A stretch of 64,000 bases of DNA from Streptomyces sp. NRRL F-6131 (GTDB taxonomy: Bacteria; Actinomycetota; Actinomycetes; Streptomycetales; Streptomycetaceae). Both the position numbers and the translations under genes were made by a program. Of this stretch, positions 54,029 through 63,739 are shown piece after piece (the stretch's first letter is position 1; every line of letters starts with the position of its first letter). The notes below the pieces were generated by a model. The model made no database searches, was not told the DNA's origin, and worked only from the letters and a program-made list of their open reading frames with translations. Location: NCBI GenBank assembly GCA_000719695.1, contig JOHN01000023.1, positions 41,166 to 105,165 of the forward strand, in the 5' to 3' direction.

Positions 54029-54059
54029 CGAACGCCGCACATACTCCCGGCGGCGTTCG
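54029..54059. other. 10-bp hairpin in the rpf upstream spacer
   Basis: CGAACGCCGC (54029-54038) pairs perfectly with GCGGCGTTCG (54050-54059). It lies in the 376-bp spacer before the rpf-like gene. I looked there for the c-di-AMP riboswitch often found before rpf genes and did not see its conserved segments. The rest of the spacer shows only short GC palindromes. Confidence 0.4.
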
Positions 54060-54276
54060 CACACGTTCGACCCTTGGGTGACCGCCACCCAGCACCCCTG
54101 GCCGGTCGGGCACCCCGGCGGGCCGTCGGGGGCGGCGGGAGGAGAGCCGGCCGAGTGGCGGTGCGGAGCCGGGCGGGTGACCCGCTCGACGTGTCGGCGG
54201 CGATTCGGCGTGCCCGGCGTGCGTCGGTGGGAACGCGCCGCTCCCGAGCGGCACGCGCCCCTGTCCCCGGACCTGA

Positions 54277-54936
<660 letters not shown>

Positions 54937-55080
54937 TCCCCGCCCGGCCCCGCCCGGCCCCGTTCGCCCCCCGCCCGATCCCGTTCGATCCCGTCCCGTC
55001 CGGCACCGGCCGGTGTGCCCGCCCGCGCGGGGACACCGGCCGCGGCGGTCCCGCCGTCGACCGGATCCGCGGGGCCGCCC

Positions 55081-55497
55081 TCAGTCCTGGGTGGGCCGCC
55101 AGGGGCCGTGCTCGGGGCGGGCCTCGACGGTCGAGCCGTCCGGCCACGGCGGCATGGTGACCGCGACGATGCGCAGCGGTCCGGGACTGTCCTGGTCGGC
55201 CCGGAACTGGAAGGCCGTCCCCAGCGGCACCGAGACGGAGCTGCCCGGCCGCAGCACGTCGACGGCCTCCCGGCCGGACTGCCGCCGCCAGATCCGGCCA
55301 CGGCCGGCCGTGACGTGCCAGAGTTCCTGGACGGTGGCGTGCGACACCGCGTGCGTGACCCCGCCGGGCGGGAGTTCGAAGACGGCCTGGCTGCCGAGGC
55401 CGTCCAGGGCCAGCAGCGGCCGGACGGTGGCACCGTCCGGTGCGCGGACGACCGGGGCGTCCTCGGCCTCGGTGGTGCGGAACGGTTGCTCGTCCAT
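55081..55497 (-). CDS. Cupin domain protein
   Basis: This 138-residue single cupin has ELPPGGVTHAVSHATVQELWHVTAGRGRIWRR as the first metal-binding strand (His, Gln, Glu, His pattern) and VDVLRPGSSVSVPLGTAFQFRAD as the second. The substrate is unknown. The ATG follows GAGAGGGGCC. It is downstream of the SnoaL-like gene on the same strand, 142 bp apart. Confidence 0.82.
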   Translation of the reverse strand: MDEQPFRTTEAEDAPVVRAPDGATVRPLLALDGLGSQAVFELPPGGVTHAVSHATVQELWHVTAGRGRIWRRQSGREAVDVLRPGSSVSVPLGTAFQFRADQDSPGPLRIVAVTMPPWPDGSTVEARPEHGPWRPTQD

Positions 55498-55639
55498 GCG
55501 AAACCGGCCCCTCTCGGCTCCGGCGGGCCCCACCCGCCCCTCGTCCGAGGGGACCACACCCCGCCCCGACCGGCCAGGGCGCCTCGGGTCAGGGGCCCGG
55601 GGCCGGGCCCGGAGCCCGGGCGGTGGTCGCGACCGACGG

Positions 55640-56128
55640 TCAGGCCGCGGCCGCCGGGCGGGTGTCGGGCCGGGCGGCGAAGGAGACGGCCTCCATCAGC
55701 CGGCGCCGGCGGGTCTTCTGGATCGCGGCGATCCGCCAGCCCCGGTGCTCGTCGGCCACCGGGCCCGTGCGGACGAGCGTGTAGGTGGCGACCTTGCCGA
55801 GCTTTCCGGGGCGCCCCTTGGAGGTGTCGCCGACGGTCACGACCACGGCGGTGTCCGGCCCGTAGAACCGGATCCCGGTGATCTCCAGGGCGAGTCGGGT
55901 GCCCTTGAGGAAGCTCTCGAAGAGTGCCTGGTGGGCCCGGCCGATCTCCGGGCCGCCGTGGTAGACGGTGCCGACGAAGGTCACGTCGGTCGCGTCCGCG
56001 GTGAACAACTCGCCGTACGCCGCGCCGTCGCCCCGGTCCCAGGCCTCGCGGGAGCGCGTCAGCAGGGCGTGCAGCGCGGCGGTGTCGGCAGCCTCGGTGG
56101 CCTCGGTCGCCTCGGTGGTGATGTCCAT
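55640..56128 (-). CDS. SnoaL-like (SgcJ/EcaC family) protein
   Basis: This 162-residue NTF2-like fold protein contains TAALHALLTRSREAWDRGDGAAYGELFTADATDVTFVGTVYHGGPEIGRAHQALFESFLKGTRL, the SgcJ/EcaC hallmark, and a C-terminal GWRIAAIQKTRRRRLMEAVSFAA. The N-terminus has an ATEATEA repeat. Family members are cofactor-free oxygenases or small-molecule binders. A divergent MarR gene 90 bp away with a strong palindrome probably represses it. Confidence 0.88.
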   Translation of the reverse strand: MDITTEATEATEAADTAALHALLTRSREAWDRGDGAAYGELFTADATDVTFVGTVYHGGPEIGRAHQALFESFLKGTRLALEITGIRFYGPDTAVVVTVGDTSKGRPGKLGKVATYTLVRTGPVADEHRGWRIAAIQKTRRRRLMEAVSFAARPDTRPAAAA

Positions 56129-56155
56129 CGGTTCCCCTCCCGTGGTAGCTTCCCC

Positions 56156-56189
56156 AGAGAAGAAGCTTCTTCGAAGATTTCTCTTCTCT
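56156..56189. promoter_or_regulatory. Nested palindromes: probable MarR operator
   Basis: A perfect 14-bp palindrome GAAGAAGCTTCTTC (56159-56172) is nested in AGAGAAGA (56156-56163) pairing with TCTTCTCT (56182-56189). This AT-rich patch fills the spacer between the divergent SnoaL-like and MarR genes. Confidence 0.7.
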
Positions 56190-56218
56190 GAGGAAGAGAT
56201 TAAGTTGGGGAGGAATCC

Positions 56219-56740
56219 GTGTCAACGACCGTGCCCGACGACGACGCCACCACGTCGAGTGCGACCGGCGCGACAGGGGCGACGTACCGGCGGTACCTGA
56301 GCGCCGTGCTGCTGCACGGCCACGCCGGCGCCCGGGCGGTCGGCCTCGGGGCCACCGATCTCTACGCGCTCAACCTCCTCGACCTGGACGGTCCGATGAC
56401 GCCCGGCGAACTGGGCACCCGCACCGGCCTCACCACCGGCCCGACGACCCGGCTGATCGACCGGCTGGAGCGGGCCGGCCACGTCCGCCGCTCGCCCTCG
56501 CCCGAGGACCGCCGCAAGGTGATCGTCGAACCGGTCGGCCGGCCCACCGGCCTGGACGACGCGCTCGCCGCCGCCCGGGCGGAGATCGGCGAGATCATCC
56601 GGGGCTACTCCCCCGAGGAACTGGCCGTCCTCCTCGACTACTTCGGCCGCGCCACCACCGCCTACCACCGCGCCGCCGAGACCCTCCGGACGGACGGCGT
56701 CGGCTCCGGCGTCGACACCGGCGTCAGCTCGGGCGATTGA
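56219..56740 (+). CDS. MarR family transcriptional regulator
   Basis: This 173-residue protein has the winged helix ALNLLDLDGPMTPGELGTRTGLTTGPTTRLIDRLERAGHVRRSPSPEDRRKVIVEPV, where the DRRK wing is characteristic. The GTG start follows GGGGAGGAATCC. It is divergent from the SnoaL-like gene, with a nested palindrome between. The 3' end overlaps the convergent MBL-fold gene by 17 bp. Confidence 0.92.
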   Translation: MSTTVPDDDATTSSATGATGATYRRYLSAVLLHGHAGARAVGLGATDLYALNLLDLDGPMTPGELGTRTGLTTGPTTRLIDRLERAGHVRRSPSPEDRRKVIVEPVGRPTGLDDALAAARAEIGEIIRGYSPEELAVLLDYFGRATTAYHRAAETLRTDGVGSGVDTGVSSGD

Positions 56741-57779
56741 GCCCGTCGAGCACCCACGGCGGCCGGACGAAGGGCCGGTTGAGGTGCGCGGTACCGAGCA
56801 CGGCACCGGTACGGCGGGCCTCGTCGAGGAGCTGTTCCCGGCTGCGCCGGGCCGCCGCGGGATCGGCCTCGAAGGCGTAGCGCACGGCGGGCGAGGCCAG
56901 TTGGACGGCGTGGACCAGCACGTCCCCGGTGAGCAGCAGACGGTCCCCGCCACCGTCGACCAGGACCGACTGGTGCCCCGGCGTGTGCCCGGGCGTCGGC
57001 AGCAGGGTGACCGCGCCGCTCCCGGGGCGGGCCCGCCCGGCGAGCACCGTGCGGCCGTCCACCTCCTGCAACCGCCCGGCGCGGAGCAGCGGTTCGACGA
57101 CGTACGTGCGCGCCGTCCGGGTCGGTCCGAGTGCCGCGACCTCGGCGCGCTGGACGACGTAGCGGGCGTTCGGGAACACCGGCACGCCGTCGGGGGTGAC
57201 GGACCAGCCGTAGTGATCCTCGTGCAGATGGGTCAGGACCACCGTCTCGACGTCCGTCGGGGCGATCCCGGCCCGCGCCAGCACGGTCGGCAGCCGGCCG
57301 GGGACGGGCGCCCAGCCGGAGGCCGGGCTGCCGACCGGACCGATGCCGGTGTCCACCAGGGTGACCCGTCCGCCCGGGCGGCGGACGGCGTAGCAGCGGA
57401 AGTCCAACTCCCAGGTGCCACCGGGGCCGAAGGCCGCCGGGTCGAGGCAGCGGGCGTGCTCCCAGTCGGTGGCGGTCGCGTCGGGGAAGGCGGCCTGCGC
57501 GGTGCCGGGGAACGGGCCGTGGGCGTCGAGCAGCGCCAGCACCTCGTAGCGGCCGAACCGCCGTACGGCGACGGGAGCGGGGGAGGGTGCGGCGACGGGA
57601 GCGGCGACGGCGGGCGTCGCGTCGACGAGCGGTCGCAGGGCCAACGCCCCGGCGGCGGCGAGCGTCCCGCGCAACACCCGCCGGCGACCGGGCCCGGCAG
57701 CGACGGGGCCGGGGGCGGGGACGGGGTCGGGGTCGGGGTCGGGAACAGCGGGACGGACGGCAGGCACGGGATCGTTCAC
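56724..57779 (-). CDS. Tat-exported metallo-beta-lactamase-fold hydrolase
   Basis: This 351-residue protein has a long N-terminal Pro/Asp-rich stretch (DPDPDPVPAPGP, from a GGTCGG repeat), then a twin-arginine signal GRRRVLRGTLAAAGALAL. The MBL domain has VVLTHLHEDHYGW (HxHxDH), LPTPGHTPGHQSV and LLLTGDVLVHAV, the di-zinc ligands. Resemblance is to the lactonase/quorum-quenching or alkyl-sulfatase-like groups, but the substrate is not evident. The GTG at 57779 follows GAGGAGTCCCG; in-frame sequence further upstream looks non-coding. Confidence 0.88.
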   Translation of the reverse strand: MNDPVPAVRPAVPDPDPDPVPAPGPVAAGPGRRRVLRGTLAAAGALALRPLVDATPAVAAPVAAPSPAPVAVRRFGRYEVLALLDAHGPFPGTAQAAFPDATATDWEHARCLDPAAFGPGGTWELDFRCYAVRRPGGRVTLVDTGIGPVGSPASGWAPVPGRLPTVLARAGIAPTDVETVVLTHLHEDHYGWSVTPDGVPVFPNARYVVQRAEVAALGPTRTARTYVVEPLLRAGRLQEVDGRTVLAGRARPGSGAVTLLPTPGHTPGHQSVLVDGGGDRLLLTGDVLVHAVQLASPAVRYAFEADPAAARRSREQLLDEARRTGAVLGTAHLNRPFVRPPWVLDGLNRPS

Positions 57780-57926
57780 CGGGACTCCTCGGGCAGAACA
57801 CGGGTGGCGGCGCAGGGCAGGAACGACAGGGCCGGCGTCCCGACCCCCGTCCGGGGCGCCGGCCGGTTCCACCTTCCCGCCGCGCCCGCCCGGGCGGCTT
57901 GTCGTTTCTTGCGCAATCCGTTCGCG

Positions 57927-57966
57927 CGCGGTCAAGCCATCACGCGGTCAAGCCATCACGCGGTCA
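57927..57966. repeat. 16-bp direct repeat, two and a half copies
   Basis: CGCGGTCAAGCCATCA occurs at 57927-57942 and 57943-57958, then the half CGCGGTCA. It lies in the 306-bp spacer between the MBL and AraC genes, which otherwise shows only a TTGCGCAA palindrome (57909-57916). Confidence 0.8.
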
Positions 57967-58085
57967 GGCCCTCTCCCGACCTCGCCCCCTCCCCCGGCCC
58001 GGCCCTCCGCCGGTCAGGCTCCCGCGCGTTCACGAGGCGGTGACGACCGGCGACAGCACGGGGTCGCGCGGGTAGGGTGCCGGGC

Positions 58086-58922
58086 ATGGGGGTCGAACGT
58101 GCGTGCCTGGTGAGCGGGGACGACCTGTCCGTCGCCGACGTGTCCTGCGAGGATCCGCCGCACGGGTGGACGGAGCTGCGGCCGGCGCCGGTGTTCGGAC
58201 TGGTGATGGTGCGGCGCGGGATGTTCCGGGGGCGGGTCGACGGGGTCGACCAGGTGCTGGACCCCGCCTGCGTGTACGTCGAACGGATGGGCTGCGAGCA
58301 GCAGTTCGCGCATCCGTGCGGCGGTGACCTCTACACCGAGCTGGTGCTCTCCGAACCGCGGGTCGCCGAACTGCTGGGCGGCGACCCGGAGGTGCCGCAG
58401 GGGCTGGTGTTCACCACGCCGCGGACGGCGCTGGCGCACCGGATGCTGGTCGTCCGGGCCCGCGGTGGCGCGGACTCCTTCGAACTGGCCGAGCGGGCCC
58501 TCGGGTTGGCGGGCGAGGTGCTGACCGCGCTGGCCCCGGCCAGGGTCGCGAGCGGCCGACCGGTCCGGGACGCCGCGCGCCGACGACTGGTGGACGCCGC
58601 ACGGGCCGCCCTGGCGGCGGACCTCGGACTCGGCCTGGACCAGCTCGGGCGCGCGGTGGGCTGCTCGCCGCACCATCTGAGCCGGATCTTCCGGGCCACC
58701 ACCGGCGAGGGGATCGCCAGCTACCGCAACCGGCTGCGGGTCACCCTCGCCCTGGAGCGGCTGACCGAGGGAGAGACCCGACTCGCCGTGCTGGCACAGG
58801 AGTTGGGATTCGCCGACCAGGCGCACCTGACCCGGGTGGTGCACCGGGCAGCAGGCCTGCCGCCGGGCCGGCTGCGCGCCCTGCTGGGTCCGCCCGCGAT
58901 GACCGCGCCGGAGCGGGCGTAG
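58086..58922 (+). CDS. AraC family transcriptional regulator
   Basis: This 278-residue protein has an N-terminal cupin-like sensing region (GLVMVRRGMFRGRVDGVDQVLDPACVYVERMGCEQQFAHPCGGD) and a C-terminal double HTH (GLDQLGRAVGCSPHHLSRIFRATTGEGIASYRNRLRVTLALERLTEGETRLAVLAQELGFADQAHLTRVVHRAAG). The ATG at 58086 is preferred: a TAGGGT -10 element ends 7 bp upstream, suggesting a leaderless transcript. The GNAT gene follows after 9 bp and may be its target. Confidence 0.92.
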   Translation: MGVERACLVSGDDLSVADVSCEDPPHGWTELRPAPVFGLVMVRRGMFRGRVDGVDQVLDPACVYVERMGCEQQFAHPCGGDLYTELVLSEPRVAELLGGDPEVPQGLVFTTPRTALAHRMLVVRARGGADSFELAERALGLAGEVLTALAPARVASGRPVRDAARRRLVDAARAALAADLGLGLDQLGRAVGCSPHHLSRIFRATTGEGIASYRNRLRVTLALERLTEGETRLAVLAQELGFADQAHLTRVVHRAAGLPPGRLRALLGPPAMTAPERA

Positions 58923-58931
58923 GCTCGGCGG

Positions 58932-59792
58932 GTGTCCTCCGCTCCCGCCCCCGCGCCTGCTCCCACCGTGCCGCTGACCAGCCTGCACGACCGGACGGCG
59001 CTCGCCGACCGCTTCGGCCGGGACCCGGAGCTGCACCTCTTCGAACTCGGCGACCTGGACGAGCCGTTCTGGTCCCACACCGCCTGGTACACGGTGTCGG
59101 CGGACGGCCCGGTGGCGCTGCTGTACGCGGTCGGGGAGGTGCCCACCCTGATCGGCCTCGCCCGGCACGAACCGGCCGAGCAGCCCGAACAGGCGCCCCG
59201 ACTGGCCGAGTTGCTGCGCGCGATGCGGCCCGTGCTGCCCCGCCGCCTGCTCGCCCACCTCACCGCCGGCGGGGTGGACGCCCTCGCACCGGACTACCGC
59301 GCGGAGCAGCGCACGGCGATGCTGCGCATGGCGCTGACCGACCGCGCCGCCCTCGCGCCGCACCTGGGCGAGGCGTCGACGGCGCACCCGTTCGGCCCGG
59401 TCACCCGGCTCGGCGCGGCGGACCTGGCGGACCTGCGCGCCCTGTTCGCCGCCGGCTACCCCGGGAACTGGTTCGACGAGCGGATGCTCACCACCGGCCC
59501 CTACCTGGGGGTCCGGGACTCCACCGGCCGGCTGGTCGCCACGGCCGGGGTGCACGTCCACTCCCCTGCGCGGCGAGTGGCGGTGATCGGCAACGTCACC
59601 ACCCTTCCGGAGGCCCGGGGGCGGGGGCTCGCCGCCGCCTGCACCGCGCGCCTCTGCGAGGTCCTGGCGGACGGCACCGACCACATCGGTCTGAACGTCC
59701 GCGCCGACCACCCCACCGCGCTCGCCCTCTACCGGCGCCTCGGCTTCACCGCCGTCGCCGGCTACGAGGAGGCCGTGCTCACGTCCGTCTGA
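58932..59792 (+). CDS. GNAT family N-acetyltransferase
   Basis: This 286-residue protein has an N-terminal non-catalytic GNAT-like half and a C-terminal acetyltransferase half with VTTLPEARGRGLAAACTARLCEVL (the acetyl-CoA loop, R-x-x-G-x-A form) and NVRADHPTALALYRRLGFTAVAGYEEAVL. The GTG start is 9 bp behind the AraC stop, so the two are probably one operon. The substrate is unknown. The sequence ends at a long hairpin. Confidence 0.88.
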   Translation: MSSAPAPAPAPTVPLTSLHDRTALADRFGRDPELHLFELGDLDEPFWSHTAWYTVSADGPVALLYAVGEVPTLIGLARHEPAEQPEQAPRLAELLRAMRPVLPRRLLAHLTAGGVDALAPDYRAEQRTAMLRMALTDRAALAPHLGEASTAHPFGPVTRLGAADLADLRALFAAGYPGNWFDERMLTTGPYLGVRDSTGRLVATAGVHVHSPARRVAVIGNVTTLPEARGRGLAAACTARLCEVLADGTDHIGLNVRADHPTALALYRRLGFTAVAGYEEAVLTSV

Positions 59793-59821
59793 CGCCCCCG
59801 CACACGAGCGGGCGCGCGTGT

Positions 59822-59878
59822 CGCGCGGTGCGCGTCCAGGACGTCGATCCCGCCGACCTCCTGGACGCGCACCGCGCG
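59822..59878. terminator. 20-bp perfect inverted repeat between convergent genes
   Basis: CGCGCGGTGCGCGTCCAGGA (59822-59841) pairs perfectly with 59859-59878, leaving a 17-base loop. It lies between the GNAT stop and the M64 peptidase stop and probably ends both transcripts. Confidence 0.7.
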
Positions 59879-59900
59879 CGCCGCCCTAGGACAGGGCCGG

Positions 59901-61271
59901 TCAGCGGGTGACGGGCCAGGACAGGGTGGCGGTCAGGCGGGTGCGCAGCGCCGGGTCGAGGACGGCGGGGGTGGGGTCGGCGGCGGTCGCGGTGAGGGTG
60001 TGGACGCGCCCGCGCGGGCCGGGGAGCGGCACGGTGCCGAGGTTGACCGCCGTCCGGCCGCGCAGCTGCGGCAGCTCACGACCGTCCACGGACCAGGTGA
60101 GGGTGGTCCCGGCGACGGGGAGGTCGACGGTGAGGCGGTCGGCGCGGGTGAGCGGGGTACCGGCCGGGGTGGGGCTGGTGAGCGGCGCGGCGTGGCGGTA
60201 GAACCCGGCGATCATCGCCTCCCGCCCGGGCAGGTTGAACTCCCGCCCGAGCGAGCGCATGATCGAGTTCTCGGTGGGCCGGTACAGCCCCTTGGGGTAG
60301 TAGCCGCCGCCCTCGTAGCTGCCGACCGTTCCCCCGTCGGGCGAGGTCCGGCCGATCCAGCGGTACCACTTGGCGTGGTCGCGGGTCAGCCGGTCGGCGG
60401 TGAACGTGCTGATGTTGGGCTCGGCCGGTTCGCCCTCCTCGGCCGGGTAGGTGTCGGAACCGTCGTAGAAGTACTCGTCGGCGAGCTTGCCGAGCGAGTG
60501 GCCGGTCTCGTGGACCGCGATCTGACCGGCCTTCGGGTTGCCGCCCGCGACGGTGGCGATGCCGTCGTAGCCGAGCGGGGAGGCGACGTTGTAACCGGCC
60601 CCGCCGTACTTGGCGGTGTTGGCGACGACGAGGACGAGGTCGGCCTGCGGGGCCTTGGCGGCGTACGTCTCGACGGCCTTGGTGTCGACGCAGAGCAGGC
60701 GTTCGATGTCCTCGCACCAGAAGTAGGAGCCGAGCGCGGTGTTGCGGACGGTGGCGCGGTCGGGGTCGCCGGTGATGCCGGACTCGGCGGAGACGGTGGC
60801 GACCGCCCAGACGTTGAACAGGCTCCGATAGGTGGCGTAGGGCTCGACGGCGCTGAGCTCCTGCCACTTGGCGGCGGCGTCGGCGCGGAACTTCTCCTGC
60901 TCGGCGGCCGTGTAGCCGTCACCGATGACGACGACGTCGACCTTGCCGGCGGTCTCGCCGTTGCGCAGGATCGGGGTGACCTCGCCGTCCCCGGCGGCGG
61001 GGGCGAGACCGGGGCGGTCGCCCGCCAGGAACGGGGAGCCGGCGGGCACGCTGGCCCGGCCGATCGAGCCGTCCTCGCCGAACACCTCCACCGGGTGGCG
61101 CGCACGCGCACCCCCCGGGGCCGCGACGCCCGCCGAAGGGCCGGACGCGGCGGACGTGGACGAGGCCGACGCGGCGGACGTGGACGCGGCCGACGCGGCC
61201 GGGACGGCGCCGAGGGCGGCGACGGCGAGCGCACCGGTGAGGACGATCGAGCCGAGTCTGCGATGGCGCAC
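59901..61271 (-). CDS. Secreted M64-family zinc peptidase
   Basis: This 456-residue protein has a signal peptide (about 1-29, GSIVLTGALAVAALGAVPAASA) and a Ser/Ala-rich linker. The M64 (IgA-peptidase-like) catalytic domain has VDVVVIGDGYTAAEQEKFRADA, then HETGHSLGKLADEY (His254, Glu255, His258) and PTENSIMRSLGREFNLPGREAM. A C-terminal beta domain of about 80 residues follows. It hydrolyses extracellular protein. It is monocistronic and convergent with the GNAT gene. Confidence 0.92.
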   Translation of the reverse strand: MRHRRLGSIVLTGALAVAALGAVPAASAASTSAASASSTSAASGPSAGVAAPGGARARHPVEVFGEDGSIGRASVPAGSPFLAGDRPGLAPAAGDGEVTPILRNGETAGKVDVVVIGDGYTAAEQEKFRADAAAKWQELSAVEPYATYRSLFNVWAVATVSAESGITGDPDRATVRNTALGSYFWCEDIERLLCVDTKAVETYAAKAPQADLVLVVANTAKYGGAGYNVASPLGYDGIATVAGGNPKAGQIAVHETGHSLGKLADEYFYDGSDTYPAEEGEPAEPNISTFTADRLTRDHAKWYRWIGRTSPDGGTVGSYEGGGYYPKGLYRPTENSIMRSLGREFNLPGREAMIAGFYRHAAPLTSPTPAGTPLTRADRLTVDLPVAGTTLTWSVDGRELPQLRGRTAVNLGTVPLPGPRGRVHTLTATAADPTPAVLDPALRTRLTATLSWPVTR

Positions 61272-61361
61272 GGGAGTTGCTCCTCTGCGGGGCGGGGCCG
61301 ATGAACCGCCATGCTATGCACCTGACAACCCATCGGCACAAGCCCCCGGCCCGCGCGGGGG

Positions 61362-63362
61362 TCAGCCCACGTGCACCCGCGGCCGCCGGGCGCGGTCCGG
61401 CTCGGCCTCGCGCAGCACCTCGCGGGTGACCGGCGCGACCTCGCCCTGCCCGAACAGGAAGAACCGCAGGAACTGCGCGAACGGGTTGCCCTCCGTCCAC
61501 TCGAAGTAGATGTGCGGCTGCTGCCCGGTGCGGTCCCGGACGGTGAGCAGCAGCGCGGCGAGCGCGTTGGGCACGCTGGAGCTCTCCAGGCTCAGCACCC
61601 GGTAGCGGTCGTGCAGCACCTCGCCGTGCACGGTGAGCGCCGCCTCGAACTCCGAGGGGTCCTTGACCGTCACCTCGACGAAGACCAGGTCGTCCTCGGC
61701 GGGGATGTCGTTGTCGGCGCGGATCTGCCGCTTCTTCTCCTGGTACTCGGCGAGGTCGCGGCTGTTCGGCTCGTTGGCGATCAGCCGCAGCGGCCGGTGG
61801 GTGTAGTCGCGCACGAAGCGTTCGGCGGCGTCGTCGAAGACGATGTCGGTGACCCGGAGCTCGAAGGCGCGCTTGAGCCGGGAGAGGAGGGAGACCAGCA
61901 CGATCGCCGCGATGAAGCAGGCGCCGATCTTGACGCCGTCGGGACGCTCGGCGATGTTGAGCGCGGTGGTGTAGAGGAAGACGGCCGCGATGAGCGCGAA
62001 GCCGACGGTCCAGCCGTGCTGCCGGGCCTTGCGGGCGGCGATGGTGACGGCGATCGCGGCGGAGCTGATCAGCACCAGCACGCCGGTGGCGTAGGCGCCG
62101 CCCTGGGCGTCCACGCTGGCGTCGAAGATCCAGGTGACCAGGAAGGCGATCAGGGTGAGCACGATGACCATCGGCCGCACCGCCCGCGCCCAGTGCGGGG
62201 CCATGCCGTAGCGGGGCAGGTAGCGGGGCAGCAGGTTGAGCATGCCCGCCATCGCGGAGGCGCCGGCGAACCAGAGGATGGCGATCGTGGACAGGTCGTA
62301 GATGCTGCCGAAGGTGTTCCCGAGGTACTCGTGGGCGAGGTAGGCGAGCGCCCGCCCGTTGGCCTCGCCGCCCTTCTCGAAGGCCTCCTCGGGGATGAGC
62401 AGGGTGGTGATGAAACTGGTGGTGATCAGGAAGGCGCTCATGATCAGCGCCGCGGTGGTGAGCAGTTTGCGGGCGCCGCGGATCCGGCCGGCGGGCTGCT
62501 CCTCGGTGTCCCCGGGGTCGCCCTCGATGTGCGGCATCACGGCGACGCCGGTCTCGAAGCCGGAGAGGCCGAGGGCGAGCTTGGGGAAGGTCACCAGGGC
62601 GACGCCGACCATCACGACCACGTTGCCGTGCTCCGCGGTGAGGGCGTCCGCCCAGTCGGTCACCACGTGGGGGGAATCCAGCACGTGGACGAAGCCGGTG
62701 ACGACGACGACCACGTTGAGCGCCAGGTAGATCCCGACCAGGACCACCGCCAGCCCCATCGCCTCGCCGAAGCCCTTGAGGAAGACCGCGCCGAGCAGCG
62801 CGATCAGGGCGAGGGTGATGACGACCTGCTTGCCGGTCAGGGCGCTGCTCAGATGCGGGTTCTCGACCAGGTGGGCGGTGGCGTCGGCGGCGGACAGGGT
62901 GATGGTGATCATGAAGTCGGTGACCGCGAACCCGAGCAGGGCGAGGACGAAGAGCTTGCCCTGCCAGAACGACAGCAGGCGCTCCAGCATGGCGATCGAG
63001 CCCTCGCCGTGCGGGCTCTCCCGGGCCACCCGCCGGTAGACGGGCAGGGCGCCGCCCAGGGTGACGACGACGAGCACGATGGTCGCCACCGGGGAGAGCA
63101 GCCCGGCCGCGAGGGCGGCGATGCCGGGCTGGTAGCCGAGGGTGGAGAAGTAGTCGAGGCCGGTCAGGCACATCACCCGCCACCAGGGGCGGGCCTGTTC
63201 GGCGGGGGCCTGGGCGTGCGGGCCGGGGTGCTGCTTGGCCGTGTCGGCCAGGCCCTCCAGCAGCCAGGCGCGGAACCGCTGCCTGCGGCCCGGCGGGCTC
63301 GCACCGGCCGGCCCGGAGGCCGCCGTACCGCCGGACGGGCCGCCCGTTCCCGAGGAAGCCAC
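61362..63362 (-). CDS. APC-superfamily amino acid permease with a C-terminal cytosolic domain
   Basis: This 666-residue protein begins, after a Gly/Pro-rich stretch, [64 protein letters not shown], typical of the long actinobacterial APC transporters, with about 12-13 membrane helices to residue 520. The last 150 residues are cytosolic ([62 protein letters not shown]). The GTG at 63362 follows AAGGGGTGCAGG. The substrate is not clear; amino acid or K+-linked transport are options. Confidence 0.85.
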   Translation of the reverse strand: MASSGTGGPSGGTAASGPAGASPPGRRQRFRAWLLEGLADTAKQHPGPHAQAPAEQARPWWRVMCLTGLDYFSTLGYQPGIAALAAGLLSPVATIVLVVVTLGGALPVYRRVARESPHGEGSIAMLERLLSFWQGKLFVLALLGFAVTDFMITITLSAADATAHLVENPHLSSALTGKQVVITLALIALLGAVFLKGFGEAMGLAVVLVGIYLALNVVVVVTGFVHVLDSPHVVTDWADALTAEHGNVVVMVGVALVTFPKLALGLSGFETGVAVMPHIEGDPGDTEEQPAGRIRGARKLLTTAALIMSAFLITTSFITTLLIPEEAFEKGGEANGRALAYLAHEYLGNTFGSIYDLSTIAILWFAGASAMAGMLNLLPRYLPRYGMAPHWARAVRPMVIVLTLIAFLVTWIFDASVDAQGGAYATGVLVLISSAAIAVTIAARKARQHGWTVGFALIAAVFLYTTALNIAERPDGVKIGACFIAAIVLVSLLSRLKRAFELRVTDIVFDDAAERFVRDYTHRPLRLIANEPNSRDLAEYQEKKRQIRADNDIPAEDDLVFVEVTVKDPSEFEAALTVHGEVLHDRYRVLSLESSSVPNALAALLLTVRDRTGQQPHIYFEWTEGNPFAQFLRFFLFGQGEVAPVTREVLREAEPDRARRPRVHVG

Positions 63363-63656
63363 CCTGCACCCCTTCCACGTCCGCGAAGCCGTCCGCCGCC
63401 GGAACCGCCGCCGCCGGGGCTGCCACCGGGACCGCCACCGGGACCGCCACCGGCATCGGCGACGGGCCGTCGACGGGACGACGACGGGACGACGTCCGGC
63501 CGACGGCAAGGCGACAGGCTATGCGACCGGGCCGCTGACCTCCGGGAACGCCTCGGCGGTGTCCCCTCATCGGTCCAGCGCCCGGCCTTCGGGGGAAGTG
63601 CCGGGCCGTCAGGAACGGGGCACGGCCGCCCGGGGCGGGGCACGGCCGGACGCGCC
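63363..63656. other. Upstream region of the APC gene with a 12-bp tandem repeat
   Basis: About 3 copies of CCGCCACCGGGA occur at 63422-63454. On the minus strand a TAGCCT -10-like element lies near 63520. No riboswitch is recognised. Nothing else supports a gene in this stretch. Confidence 0.4.
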
Positions 63657-63690
63657 GGAGCCTCGGAACCGGGGGCGGTTCCGAGGCTCC
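63657..63690. terminator. Terminator of the P-type ATPase gene
   Basis: GGAGCCTCGGAACCG (63657-63671) pairs perfectly with CGGTTCCGAGGCTCC (63676-63690), loop GGGG. It lies about 50 bp past the ATPase stop on the minus strand. Confidence 0.75.
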
Positions 63691-63739
63691 CAGGAGGGCC
63701 GGGCGAGGCGACCGGGTGAGGCGACCGGCCCGGGGTCGG

